Shown here piece by piece: positions 17,988-26,773 of a stretch of DNA of 64,000 nucleotides. The stretch is from assembly GCF_000757885.1 (NCBI RefSeq), contig NZ_JQCR01000003.1:868001-932000 (forward strand), in the 5' to 3' direction. The position numbers and the translations under genes were made by a program. Position 1 is the first letter of the stretch. Every line of letters starts with the position of its first letter. This DNA is from Paenibacillus wynnii. Its GTDB lineage: Bacteria; Bacillota; Bacilli; Paenibacillales; Paenibacillaceae. Below the pieces are notes generated by a model. It had not been told where the DNA came from and made no database searches. It saw only the letters and a list, made by a program, of their open reading frames with translations.

Positions 17988-19310
17988 TCATTCCGTATAG
18001 ATCGCTTCATCTATACTCCCCTTACCCACCCGAACCTCAATCCATTCCATGGCAGTAAACGCCCGGATTTCATGGATTACTCCTCGGGCAACTGTGAAAA
18101 CATCTCCAACCCTTGTAGGATGAACCAAACCATCCAAGATTACTTCTCCACTTCCGGCTAATACAGTCCATATTTTGCTGGAATACCGGCTGCATAACTC
18201 TGGCGTATTATGAGCGGGTAGTAGAGTTAATTTAAGCGTAACAACCACATTTTCTTCGTTACCCGTCGTATCCAGAATACAATAGCTTCCCCATTGAGTT
18301 TCTCCATATAATGGGGTCGTTGAATGACTTCTTATTATTTCTTTAATTGCGTTCGCTTGAACTTTATTGGCGACAAGAATTCCGTCTGCACTTGCTATCG
18401 CAACGATATTGGGTACTCCAATGACGTACAGTGGAACGTCCAATTCATTAATAATATGGGTATTGCTTGTTTCTCCAGATATTCCACCCTTACCTACAAC
18501 CGGATTCCGGAGCTGTTCTGTTAGGGTATCCCAACTGCCCAGATCTCGCCAATCCCCCTCGTGACGGATAACCGCAAGCTTCGCTGTGCGCTCCACTAAC
18601 TCTTTATCAAAACTTCGTACAGGTAATTGGGGATACACAGCTATAAATTTATCAAAATCTATGGGTAATCCAATTTGTTTCAGATAGGACAGCATAAATT
18701 TAAGGGAGAATGCAAAGACCCCGCAGTTCCATAAGGCATTTTGTTGAATTAGAAGTAGAGCCCGTGCGAGATCAGGCTTTTCTTCAAATCGTTCAACGAG
18801 TGTATATTGCGTGGTAGCAGCTAAGCGGGGTAGGATATACCCATACTGATCCGATGGAAATGTGGGTCTTGTCCCAAGCAGCGCGATATCTGCCTGGGAA
18901 GCTTTTAAAATTTCGGGAAATGCATGGAAATGTCCAAAAAAGTTATCGTCCGCAAACATATCGGCAGGTGCCACGCAAATCGTATCGTCCAGTTTCGCTT
19001 TCCCCCTGGAGTATAGATGAAGGCACCCTAGAGCGGCTGCAGTAAAAGTACCCCGCTTCCAAGGCTCTCCAATCACCGGATAACAATCCTTCGTATATCT
19101 TCGGGTTAGACCCATCTGATCCTGATGAGTGATGAATAAAGCTGATTCACCGAGACCTTGCCCAGAGAGCTGACGGCATAACCGTCCAATCATGGATTCC
19201 AGCCCACCGTCCGGTGCGGGAAGCAGCTCCAGGAACATCTTTGATCGAATAGGATTTGATAGCGGCCACAAGCGCTGTCCGGAACCACCGCATAGGAATA
19301 AGGTATGCAC
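17988..19310 (-). CDS. Mannose-1-phosphate guanylyltransferase-like protein with C-terminal cupin
   Basis: 440 residues: an N-terminal nucleotidyltransferase domain with the signature LFLCGGSGQRLWPLS and ADMFADD (metal site), and a C-terminal cupin (WTVLAGSGEVILDG, VGDVFTVARGVIHEI) like the isomerase half of type II ManC/AlgA. It probably makes GDP-mannose (or another NDP-sugar) for surface polysaccharide. The start lies 14 bp after the DUF6492 gene on the same strand, so they share a transcript. Whether the cupin half is catalytic is unknown. Confidence 0.82.
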   Translation of the reverse strand: MHTLFLCGGSGQRLWPLSNPIRSKMFLELLPAPDGGLESMIGRLCRQLSGQGLGESALFITHQDQMGLTRRYTKDCYPVIGEPWKRGTFTAAALGCLHLYSRGKAKLDDTICVAPADMFADDNFFGHFHAFPEILKASQADIALLGTRPTFPSDQYGYILPRLAATTQYTLVERFEEKPDLARALLLIQQNALWNCGVFAFSLKFMLSYLKQIGLPIDFDKFIAVYPQLPVRSFDKELVERTAKLAVIRHEGDWRDLGSWDTLTEQLRNPVVGKGGISGETSNTHIINELDVPLYVIGVPNIVAIASADGILVANKVQANAIKEIIRSHSTTPLYGETQWGSYCILDTTGNEENVVVTLKLTLLPAHNTPELCSRYSSKIWTVLAGSGEVILDGLVHPTRVGDVFTVARGVIHEIRAFTAMEWIEVRVGKGSIDEAIYTE

Positions 19311-19324
19311 GGATATCTTCCTCC

Positions 19325-20140
19325 TTAGGGTCTTGATGTACGGGTGTAACCCTTACGCTGATGAAAGGAAAGAGAGCGGTACGTCTTAGACAACTTCGTT
19401 GTTTGACCCTTACTTAAGGATGAAGCAGAGGTTTTAAGAGACTTATTCTGTGCGTTTTTTAGAATAACTGCTGAAGGATTCTCACTGTATATATAGTTGG
19501 CGTATGTCTCGAATTCTGAGAATCCAAATTGTTGTTTCTTATTAATGCTGCGGAGAATGGCGGTATACCAGGGAAGGCCGTGTTTGGCTTCTATTTTACG
19601 TTTTAATTGAGCCAGCTTGTTTCTCTCAAACAGCATGTAATGAGTGACGAAGGATCTGGGGGAAGGGGCTTTGGTACCCAATAATTTGCGGTAGGTACGA
19701 AAATACTCAGGCTGACTCCAATTTCGACAGTAGAAAATCGACTTTCCGTTAGAACGAAAACGATGCGGGCGAATCAGAATGGTGTCTGCGTCAATCACTA
19801 GGAAATAATTCTCCCGGCAAAGGGTATCCCCATTCATTTTCAGCAACTGCTGGTACAGCCATCCGGAGCGGTTCCATCGGGTCGAGGAATAATGGATATC
19901 TTTTTTGGTAAAGGGCAGGAGAGTTGTTTCATCGACAAAAGCACATCCTTTTCGGGAGCAAAGATTCTTTATTCTGCTGTTATTGGGAGAGACAATGTAA
20001 ATTTTGGTGATAGGATGTTGAACATAACGGCGAAGACTATCAATTACATAAGGAAGTGTGGCTAAATCCTTTTCGATCGCCGGGATTAGGACATCAATAG
20101 CTGGGCTGCCAGACGTATGGCCTAAGAAGGTAGCTGACAT
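19325..20140 (-). CDS. DUF6492-type glycosyltransferase-like protein
   Basis: 271 residues. The N-terminus (IDVLIPAIEKDLATLPYVIDSLRRY) and the metal-binding LVIDADTILI motif place it with GT-A-like DUF6492 proteins; FVTHYMLFER is another conserved block. The C-terminal 45 residues are Lys/Ser/Thr-rich and low complexity. Together with the adjacent nucleotidyltransferase it suggests a small glycan-decoration operon, perhaps for spore or cell surface. The donor and acceptor are unknown. Confidence 0.65.
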   Translation of the reverse strand: MSATFLGHTSGSPAIDVLIPAIEKDLATLPYVIDSLRRYVQHPITKIYIVSPNNSRIKNLCSRKGCAFVDETTLLPFTKKDIHYSSTRWNRSGWLYQQLLKMNGDTLCRENYFLVIDADTILIRPHRFRSNGKSIFYCRNWSQPEYFRTYRKLLGTKAPSPRSFVTHYMLFERNKLAQLKRKIEAKHGLPWYTAILRSINKKQQFGFSEFETYANYIYSENPSAVILKNAQNKSLKTSASSLSKGQTTKLSKTYRSLSFHQRKGYTRTSRP

Positions 20141-20353
20141 ATATACTCATCTCCAAGCACAAATTCGCATTATGCGTCTGCACTAAGTTATGTGGATTCA
20201 TTGGCTTATGTACGGGCGAAGGTGACGGGAAAATTATATCTTATGAAGCAGGGCATATGTTTTACTCTTCTGTTCGTAATCTTGCATAGGATGCAGTGAC
20301 GCTTGGAAATTTGCAAAGTGCTAATGCATCCTATCGGGACAGGAGAGTGCAGT

Positions 20354-21106
20354 GTGAAGGTGAAAACCGTAAACCCAGTGCAAAGTAAATGGATTAAGAC
20401 CCAATTGCTGCTTCGCAACAGTTTTATCAAACAATATATACCGGATACCCGTAAATTTAACAGTAAGAACTTGGAACAGATGATCTACAGCTATGGAATG
20501 ATATATGTAAAACCCGAGCGGGGAACTTACGGAAATGGAGTTATTCGTGCCGAACGAAGGGAGCGATACGGGTTCACCTATCAGCATGAAGAGACCATTA
20601 GAAACTTTGACACCTTTGATGCCTTTTATAAGAGTCTTGCGAAGCGCACGGGGGGAAGAAGTTATCTGATACAAAAAGGAATCCATCTCCTGAAGCATAA
20701 CAATCGTCGGTTCGACATTCGTGTGATGGTTCAATTAAGTCCCAAGGGAGTTTGGGAGGCAACAGGGGTCATTGGCCGTCTAGGACATCCCCGTAAAATT
20801 GTCACGAATTATCACAGCGGAGGTAAACCGATGGCTATTGAAAAATTGCTGTCTACCCATCTCTCAGAACGTCAAATAGAACATCTAACCAGAGATTTAA
20901 ATGAACTGGGAATTCGAATGGCAGCACAGCTTCAGAAAAACTACCCAAGAATAAATAAAATCGGCGTTGATGTTGGGTTAGACCGTACATTTACCCCATG
21001 GATCATAGAAGTGAACATGAACCCAGACCCTTATATATTTAATCAGCTTAAGGATAAATCTATGTACAAAAAAGTGATGAGGTATCGTCGATTCTATTTG
21101 AAATAG
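20354..21106 (+). CDS. YheC/YheD-type ATP-grasp protein (spore coat-associated family)
   Basis: 250 residues of the ATP-grasp fold: YVKPERGTYGNGVIR (ATP-binding lysine and glycine loop), RRFDIRVMVQ and a metal-binding EVNMNPDP near the end. YheC/D homologues in Bacillus are endospore coat-associated; the ligated substrates are unknown. The GTG at 20354 is chosen because AGGAGAG lies 7 bp upstream; earlier in-frame starts (20303, 20324) have no good site. It is divergent from the DUF6492-manC pair, so a joint surface role is possible. Confidence 0.75.
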   Translation: MKVKTVNPVQSKWIKTQLLLRNSFIKQYIPDTRKFNSKNLEQMIYSYGMIYVKPERGTYGNGVIRAERRERYGFTYQHEETIRNFDTFDAFYKSLAKRTGGRSYLIQKGIHLLKHNNRRFDIRVMVQLSPKGVWEATGVIGRLGHPRKIVTNYHSGGKPMAIEKLLSTHLSERQIEHLTRDLNELGIRMAAQLQKNYPRINKIGVDVGLDRTFTPWIIEVNMNPDPYIFNQLKDKSMYKKVMRYRRFYLK

Positions 21107-21116
21107 CTTGGACGTA

Positions 21117-21144
21117 GAAAGCCTGAGAAATCGGGCTTTTTTTG
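21117..21144 (+). terminator. Terminator after the ATP-grasp gene
   Basis: A 9-bp stem (AAAGCCTGA with TCGGGCTTT) with GAAA loop and a T-run. Confidence 0.85.
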
Positions 21145-21340
21145 CTGAATCCCAATAGTTAATAGCGTTAATAATTAACTGTATGATTAAAATAAAAAGG
21201 TGAATTTTTCCGATTTTTATGGAACATTTTGTTGAATAATCAGACAAACAGGAAGGATACTTAGGGAGCCGTGTTGAATTTTAAAACATTGAATAGATTA
21301 CCAAATATGAAGTGGTTGTATAGGAGAAAGGGAGTTACAT

Positions 21341-22819
21341 ATGATTTCTAGAATTACGAGAATTGTTACTTTGGTATTTACTCTGCTGCTGTGTCTAATG
21401 ATACCTTCGTATGTGTTGGCTCAGAACGCTTTGCCAAAACATACGGGTTCTTTCTATGTAAACGATTTTGCCAATGTTATTGATCAGAAAACTGAAAATT
21501 ATATGGTGAACTATGGAATACGGTTGCACAAAGATTCGGGGGCACAAGTCGTATTAGTTACTGTAGAATCTACAGAAGGGACTCCAATTAAAGAATACGC
21601 CACGGCGTTATTCAATAGCTGGGGGGTTGGATCCGCTGAGAAAAACAATGGGCTACTCTTATTATTTTCTATTCAGGATGATGACTATTGGGCCGTACAA
21701 GGTAAGGGAATAGAGAATTCCTTAAGTAATGACAAAATTTCTAGTATACTATCCCAATCTCTTGAACCCGACTTTGCAGCTAAAAATTACAATAGTGGGG
21801 CACGTAAATCTTACGGGGCTTTTATACAAAGTTTGGGAGGAACCTGGGCAGAGCAAGTAAGCTCGAAAAATTATGTGGCAGATAATGCGGGTGTCTTTAA
21901 ACAGGTTACCAAGGATTATATTAATCAATCCAGCAATCAATATCGAGCAACAACAGGAACTGGTATTTATGTGGTAACGGTGACTAAAAACGGAGAAAAA
22001 AACCTCCAGGATTACACCTATAAGAAATTCGGCTCTATGGGTGCAGGACCCAAGGATGTAATGCTGGTTCTAGATATAAACGGAGATCATTATCATGTAT
22101 TACAGGGGAAAGATATAGATCAGATTCTGACAAATGATAGGATCAGCAACATTCTTGACACGGAGCTTGAGCCGCTTTTTGCTAAAAAACAGTATGCTTC
22201 GGGTGCAACTGCGACTACAAATGCATTTTACAGTTTTTTTCTGGCAAGAGCAGATTCCACCCCAATTACAACTGTAAAGGTTCAGAGTTCAACGACTACC
22301 GAGCTAAAACAAGAATCAAGTTCATCTGGTCTAACTAAGGGGATCATTATTTTCTCAGGTATCATCTTTATAATAATATGGATTGGAATCGTCTCAGGAC
22401 GTCGTAACAACAATTTAGGGTTGTATGGAGTTCCGTATAATCCCTACAGTTCCCGAAATATAAGACGTTATGGACCTTGGCAAGGTCAAGTGAATAACGG
22501 TTATCGCCGGCGTTGGTATAATCGCAATCGTCATCCTTACCGACATAACACACCATCCATAGAGCAAAATAACTTCTGGGGAAATAGAGGAGACGGGGGT
22601 TCAACAAACGGCGGTGGTGCGGGTCGTTACTCCTCAGTTGTTAGCTACCAAGAAGATGACAATGACGGAGGAGCCAGTACCGGAGGGGGCGCCGGTCGCC
22701 ATTCCTCAGGCGGAAGCAATTACTCTGATGACGATGATTCTTACGGAGGCAACGATGGATCTTCTGGTGGCAATGGCGGCAGCGCTAGCAGCGGTGGAGG
22801 AGCAGGAAGACACTCTTAA
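21341..22819 (+). CDS. Secreted double-TPM-domain protein with low-complexity tail
   Basis: 492 residues. A signal peptide (about 1-28, ending VLA-Q) is followed by a first TPM domain (FYVNDFANVIDQKTENYM, then VTVESTEGTPIKEYA and LLLLFSIQDDDYW), a second diverged TPM domain (about 175-315), one membrane segment near 335-352, an Arg/Asn/Tyr-rich stretch and a Gly/Ser/Asp-rich tail with three GGGAGR(Y/H)S copies, the last at the very end. TPM proteins act in the cell envelope, for example in photosystem II repair in plants; the bacterial role is unclear. GAAAGGGAG precedes the ATG. Confidence 0.8.
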   Translation: MISRITRIVTLVFTLLLCLMIPSYVLAQNALPKHTGSFYVNDFANVIDQKTENYMVNYGIRLHKDSGAQVVLVTVESTEGTPIKEYATALFNSWGVGSAEKNNGLLLLFSIQDDDYWAVQGKGIENSLSNDKISSILSQSLEPDFAAKNYNSGARKSYGAFIQSLGGTWAEQVSSKNYVADNAGVFKQVTKDYINQSSNQYRATTGTGIYVVTVTKNGEKNLQDYTYKKFGSMGAGPKDVMLVLDINGDHYHVLQGKDIDQILTNDRISNILDTELEPLFAKKQYASGATATTNAFYSFFLARADSTPITTVKVQSSTTTELKQESSSSGLTKGIIIFSGIIFIIIWIGIVSGRRNNNLGLYGVPYNPYSSRNIRRYGPWQGQVNNGYRRRWYNRNRHPYRHNTPSIEQNNFWGNRGDGGSTNGGGAGRYSSVVSYQEDDNDGGASTGGGAGRHSSGGSNYSDDDDSYGGNDGSSGGNGGSASSGGGAGRHS

Positions 22820-22837
22820 TTAAGGAGGATGTGTATT

Positions 22838-23455
22838 ATGAGTTTTACATCAATCCCTTGGAATTTAGGGAGTTGGAGTAATGACCCCAAATCGGTTCGA
22901 TTTGAGGGGAATACACTTCTTGTGGAAGCTGCGGAAGGAAGCGATTATTGGGAAAAGACGTTGTACCAATTTCAACATGACAATGGTCACGCTCTTTTAA
23001 CCCCATGGGAAGATACTGACGGAGTAGAGGTTTCGTTTAAGCTGAATAGCTTAACAGAACTTTATGATCAAGCTGGAATAATGCTATGGTACAGTCCAAC
23101 CCAGTGGATTAAGGCCGGTATCGAAATGAATGATGACATCCCTCATCTAGGGGCTGTAGTCACTAATGAATACTCCGACTGGTCTTTATCCCCGGTTCCC
23201 GATTGGGCAGGTGGAATGGTTACGCTTCGCGCTTCCCGACTCAATGATGCTGTAATCATACGTGCCCGGACTGAAGAGCATCCTTGGCGGACAATCCGTG
23301 TGGCACGGTTTCCCTTTACTTCTGGCAAAAAGGCGGGTCCCTTCCTATGTGCACCTACACGATCCAGGTTTCAAGTCGCCTTTAGTCATTGGTTAAGTAC
23401 CAAACCAGATGAGGACCTACATATCGATCCGCCGATTGTTAATTTGAACGACTGA
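22838..23455 (+). CDS. DUF1349 family protein
   Basis: 205 residues with the concanavalin-like beta-sandwich pattern of DUF1349 (regulation of enolase 1-like): DQAGIMLWYSPTQWIKAGIE and EHPWRTIRVARFPF are typical. There is no signal peptide. The ATG at 22838 has AAGGAGG 9 bp upstream; an ATG at 22829 overlaps that site and is unlikely. It begins 18 bp after the TPM gene, so it is probably in the same operon. Function unknown. Confidence 0.8.
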   Translation: MSFTSIPWNLGSWSNDPKSVRFEGNTLLVEAAEGSDYWEKTLYQFQHDNGHALLTPWEDTDGVEVSFKLNSLTELYDQAGIMLWYSPTQWIKAGIEMNDDIPHLGAVVTNEYSDWSLSPVPDWAGGMVTLRASRLNDAVIIRARTEEHPWRTIRVARFPFTSGKKAGPFLCAPTRSRFQVAFSHWLSTKPDEDLHIDPPIVNLND

Positions 23456-23472
23456 TTCATATGTAAAGGCTG

Positions 23473-23504
23473 AGGTGGCAGGATAATCCTGTCGCCTTTT
23501 TGCT
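23473..23504 (+). terminator. Terminator of the TPM-DUF1349 operon
   Basis: An 11-bp stem (two G-U pairs) built from AGGTGGCAGGA and TCCTGTCGCCT, followed by five T. Confidence 0.75.
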
Positions 23505-23649
23505 GTTGAATTATAGTATTTTCAATGGAGCATAAAAATTGTCAGAAGGTAAAATGTGTTGAACTCTCTCATTCTAGGGTATATCACTTATAACTTCATA
23601 ATATTTTTGTATTTAAATCACTTCATATATGACCTAAGGAGGACAAACC

Positions 23650-24498
23650 ATGCAATGGAGAGGCAGAAAAGGCAGTAATAACGTAGAAGATCGAAGAGGC
23701 ATGGGCGGAGGCGGTAAAACGTTAGTGGGTGGGGGCATCGGCAGTATCATTATCTTTCTGATCGTAACTCTGCTCGGCGGTAATCCGGGTGACCTGTTGG
23801 GCACTACAACTTCTAATACAACATCAAACACTTCATATACAGAGACTGCTCAAGAGAAAGAACTTGCTGATTTTGTATCTGTTGTACTGGCTGATACTGA
23901 GGAAGTATGGACAGATATTTTTAAACAGCAAAATAAGGTCTATGAAAATCCAAAGCTTGTACTATATACAGACAGTGTGGAGTCAGCTTGCGGTGTAGCA
24001 GGTTCATCAGTCGGTCCCTTTTATTGTCCAGGTGATCACAAGCTGTACATTGACCTAAGTTTCTATGAAGAGCTTCAGCAAAAATTTAAATCCCCCGGTG
24101 ATTTTGCCATGGCTTATGTAATAGCCCACGAGGTGGGACACCATGTGCAGACGCTGCTCGGAACGACGGAGAAGATTATGCCTTTAAGTCAAAAGCTTAG
24201 CAAAGAGGAGTTCAATAAATATTTGGTCCGTTTTGAGCTGCAGGCCGATTATTTGGCCGGTGTATGGGCTAATCACGCGCAGGATATGAATGTACTGGAA
24301 GAGGGCGATTTAGAAGAAGCCTTAACAGCTGCAAGTGCTGTCGGAGATGACAGTATCCAGAAACAAGCCCAAGGGTATGTTGTGCCTGAAAGCTTCACAC
24401 ATGGTACATCCGAGCAGAGAAAGCAATGGTTCTATAAAGGGTTCAAATCCGGAACAATAGAAGGTGGAGATACCTTCAGTGCAGCTTCAGGTTTCTAA
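23650..24498 (+). CDS. Putative neutral zinc metallopeptidase (YpfJ/PF04228 family)
   Basis: 282 residues. A basic, Gly-rich N-terminus leads into one membrane segment (about 27-42), a Thr/Ser/Asn linker and a peptidase domain with the zinc motif HEVGHH and a downstream QADYLAGVW that supplies the third ligand. GPFYCPGDHKLYIDLSFYEEL is conserved in the family. It is expected to be membrane-anchored with its domain outside. AAGGAGG precedes the ATG. The substrate is unknown. Confidence 0.88.
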   Translation: MQWRGRKGSNNVEDRRGMGGGGKTLVGGGIGSIIIFLIVTLLGGNPGDLLGTTTSNTTSNTSYTETAQEKELADFVSVVLADTEEVWTDIFKQQNKVYENPKLVLYTDSVESACGVAGSSVGPFYCPGDHKLYIDLSFYEELQQKFKSPGDFAMAYVIAHEVGHHVQTLLGTTEKIMPLSQKLSKEEFNKYLVRFELQADYLAGVWANHAQDMNVLEEGDLEEALTAASAVGDDSIQKQAQGYVVPESFTHGTSEQRKQWFYKGFKSGTIEGGDTFSAASGF

Positions 24499-24517
24499 CC
24501 CCGTTAATAATTACCCG

Positions 24518-25261
24518 TTAATAATTATCTGTAATGATATATCCATCTCCCCCTTGGATCTCTCGGAATCCAGCCATCAGCCGTTCCTGAAACTTTAAGG
24601 GCTGATGGCTGGCCATGATCAGGATATTCTGATGATCGTTGGCCCCTTCTGCCGGAAGGGCAAAAGATTTTAGATAGGGAAAAACCTCTCTAAGAGTCGT
24701 ATGAATGGCATTGATTAAAGTGTCATTCTCACTTTTCCCAATCGCATTCATGATGAGAGATCCTTGGGGGTTAAGCTTTTCAGTGATCGTTGTGAAGAAT
24801 TCTCTAGATATTAAATGTTTGGGAGTTCCTTTGCTGTTAAAGGCGTCTAAAACTACATAATCATAAACCTCATCGTCCTCACCTTCGAGAATAGACCGGC
24901 CATCTCCTACAGTCACATTGTCTAGTTGATAATCAAAAAACCTTCGGCTTAACTCCACGACCTCAGGGTCGAGTTCCGCGATTGTAAAAATTTTATCCGC
25001 AAAATATCCTGCAATTGTTCCTATACCATGCCCAATCACAAAGACATTTTCAAACTCAGGGTTATTAGACTTTAGAAGGTGGATGATCGCCCGAGGATAC
25101 TCTAGAACAATACGATCCGGATTCTCCAAGTCCAGTGCCCCTTGTACAGCCTCGTTAGAAAACTGTAAGACTCTAAATTTTCCCTTCTCACCATACAGAT
25201 GGTTCGTTTCGAATACAGTGATTTCATGATTGAAATTTTTATTTGTATGTAAATATTTCAA
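24518..25261 (-). CDS. Spermidine synthase-like methyltransferase-fold protein
   Basis: 247 residues with the polyamine synthase Rossmann fold: FVIGHGIGTIAG replaces the usual GGGDG loop, and FTIAELDPEVVELSRRFF and YVVLDAFN follow. The N-terminal tetramerisation domain of true SpeE is short or absent. Such proteins are often annotated as spermidine synthase but may not transfer aminopropyl groups. It is transcribed alone, convergent with the zinc peptidase. Confidence 0.7.
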   Translation of the reverse strand: MKYLHTNKNFNHEITVFETNHLYGEKGKFRVLQFSNEAVQGALDLENPDRIVLEYPRAIIHLLKSNNPEFENVFVIGHGIGTIAGYFADKIFTIAELDPEVVELSRRFFDYQLDNVTVGDGRSILEGEDDEVYDYVVLDAFNSKGTPKHLISREFFTTITEKLNPQGSLIMNAIGKSENDTLINAIHTTLREVFPYLKSFALPAEGANDHQNILIMASHQPLKFQERLMAGFREIQGGDGYIITDNY

Positions 25262-25336
25262 AGTGTTATTCTCCTTCGTTCAAGTTATAAGTGTATTTTG
25301 TACACCTATCTCCGCACATTAGTTCCTTCAAGCGAC

Positions 25337-25474
25337 TATAGTTGCACTTTCTGCACTTATATATGAAGCTATAGTGATTTTTGGGCCAATATTTGCAAAA
25401 TAAGTGCAATAAATACAATTAAATAGCTTCTCTATCACATTGTTAGGCAAATAGCTGCATAAAGTGCAACTAAC
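25337..25474. repeat. Intergenic imperfect palindromic element with TTGCACTTT motifs
   Basis: The 304-bp gap between the SpeE-like gene and the cupredoxin pseudogene holds a motif TAGTTGCACTTTCTGCA at the left, an inverted copy TGCATAAAGTGCAACTA at the right (25456-25472) and a weaker inverted copy near 25402. GAAGCTAT occurs in inverted form between them. It looks like a small dispersed intergenic repeat; no coding capacity is visible. Confidence 0.55.
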
Positions 25475-25565
25475 AAAGAAAAAACTTTATTTAAAATTCA
25501 AACCGTATTGTCCATTCAGACGTTTACCTATAATAATAGACCCATTAAATAGGAGGTTATTGTAG

Positions 25566-26354
25566 ATGAAGAAGTATGGACGGTTACTATTATCTGTTTC
25601 GCTGGCGATGGTGATGCTTCTACCGGCAGCATTATCCTCGGCGGCAGAAGTCAGTACGGGACAGGCAGGAAGCACCACCGTTAAGACAGATGGCCAGACA
25701 ACCTTCGAGCTAGGGCTTCTCACGGGAGATGGAAGCGGTGTGAATGCTCAATATTTGTCCAAATCATCAACTCGTATTCAGGCTGCAATTATTTCGCTCA
25801 GGCTCCAGGGCAAGCTCGATGAAGCTATCGCATACACCGGAAAGAATAACTTTGTTGATTCCAATCTGGTGGGTAAAAGCAATCAAGCCATCCTTGCTTA
25901 TCTGCACAGTCACCCCGAATACGGCTGGAACGGTGCAGGCGCTAACCGCTTTGATCCCTTAGCCATCATTAGTTCGCAGGCAGCTATACAAAGTACTCCT
26001 AGAAGTTTTAGGTTTTGATAAATCCAATAAGGACTTTATCTTTAAGGATACCGAGTCGTTCGCGGCAGGTAAAGGCCTAATGCAAATTGCCGGGCTCCCC
26101 AAATTAACGAATGCTCATATCGCTACGGCATTGGTTGAGAGCTTATCCGCCCAAATGCTTGAAGGTCATACTCTATTTGGTGTGTTAGGGATGAGATACG
26201 GCATTCGGCTACAGCGGAGGATAAATCCTTTAACAGTGACCTTATGGGCAAGGATGAATCCAAAACGTTTGCCTTCGACAAGCAGGGTGAATTTAGTTAC
26301 TTCTGTATCCCTCATCCGGGCATGAAAGGTTCGATTACTGTTAAGGCCGACTAA
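25566..26354 (+). pseudogene. Decayed secreted protein with C-terminal cupredoxin domain
   Basis: An intact start (TAGGAGG site) and signal peptide (about 1-27, SSAAE cleavage) lead into about 135 residues that I do not recognise. The frame is lost near 25980-25987: the coding signal continues in the next frame as YKVLLEVLGF...GLMQIAGLPKLTNAH (25987-26190) and then shifts back near 26190 to RHSATAEDKSFNSDLMG and FSYFCIPHPGMKGSITV, ending at TAA 26352. The last part is a type I copper site (His; Cys-x3-His-x3-Met). So a once intact secreted copper-binding protein is broken by at least two frameshifts. Confidence 0.8.
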
Positions 26355-26376
26355 AGAGGTAAGTGCTTTCTCATCG

Positions 26377-26408
26377 GCAGGGGAGCCGTTAGTGGTTCCC
26401 CTGCTTTT
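26377..26408 (+). terminator. Terminator after the cupredoxin pseudogene
   Basis: GCAGGGGAGCC pairs with GGTTCCCCTGC around GTTAGT, with a T-run after it. Confidence 0.8.
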
Positions 26409-26492
26409 ACCTTGCGTTCTCGCCAAATTGCTCTATTTCTATTATGATTAGTACGGGTTCCCATCCTAAGTCGACCTGGAGGCATCGTCCAC

Positions 26493-26727
26493 ATGCATAA
26501 TCTATCGGATTATGAATTGATGCTGCTTGCTGCTTGTGAAGCGAAAGCGGCAGGAAGCATTATCCGTCTTATACGACCGATACGCTGGGTTGGTAGGGCT
26601 GGTGCCCTATCAACCTGAGGAGCTGGAAAGCATTCCGGACCTGGACTTCGATAAGATCGGGATCACCCTTGAGCCTGACGATAAAGGAGATCAACCGAGA
26701 GGGCAGAAGATGTTTGGCTCGGTATAA
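26493..26727 (+). pseudogene. ECF sigma factor / anti-sigma factor fusion remnant
   Basis: An ATG behind TGGAGG starts MHNLSDYELMLL, the opening of an ECF sigma factor. An exact 7-bp tandem duplication (CTGCTTG at 26523-26529 and 26530-26536) shifts the frame; past it the sigma region 2 sequence resumes as KRKRQEALSVLYDRYAGLV. It then runs directly into GITLEPDDKGDQPRGQK, which resembles the C-terminus of an RskA-type anti-sigma factor. A deletion therefore removed the rest of both genes, and a duplication later broke the frame. Confidence 0.72.
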
Positions 26728-26773
26728 GATAATGAGCTAATGACAAAATTAAATAGAAGAGGGGTGTTTCTTG

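Noticed and set aside
21220..21260. ECF-type promoter GGAAC...CAGAC before the TPM gene
   Set aside because: The -10 element and spacing do not match a known consensus well enough.
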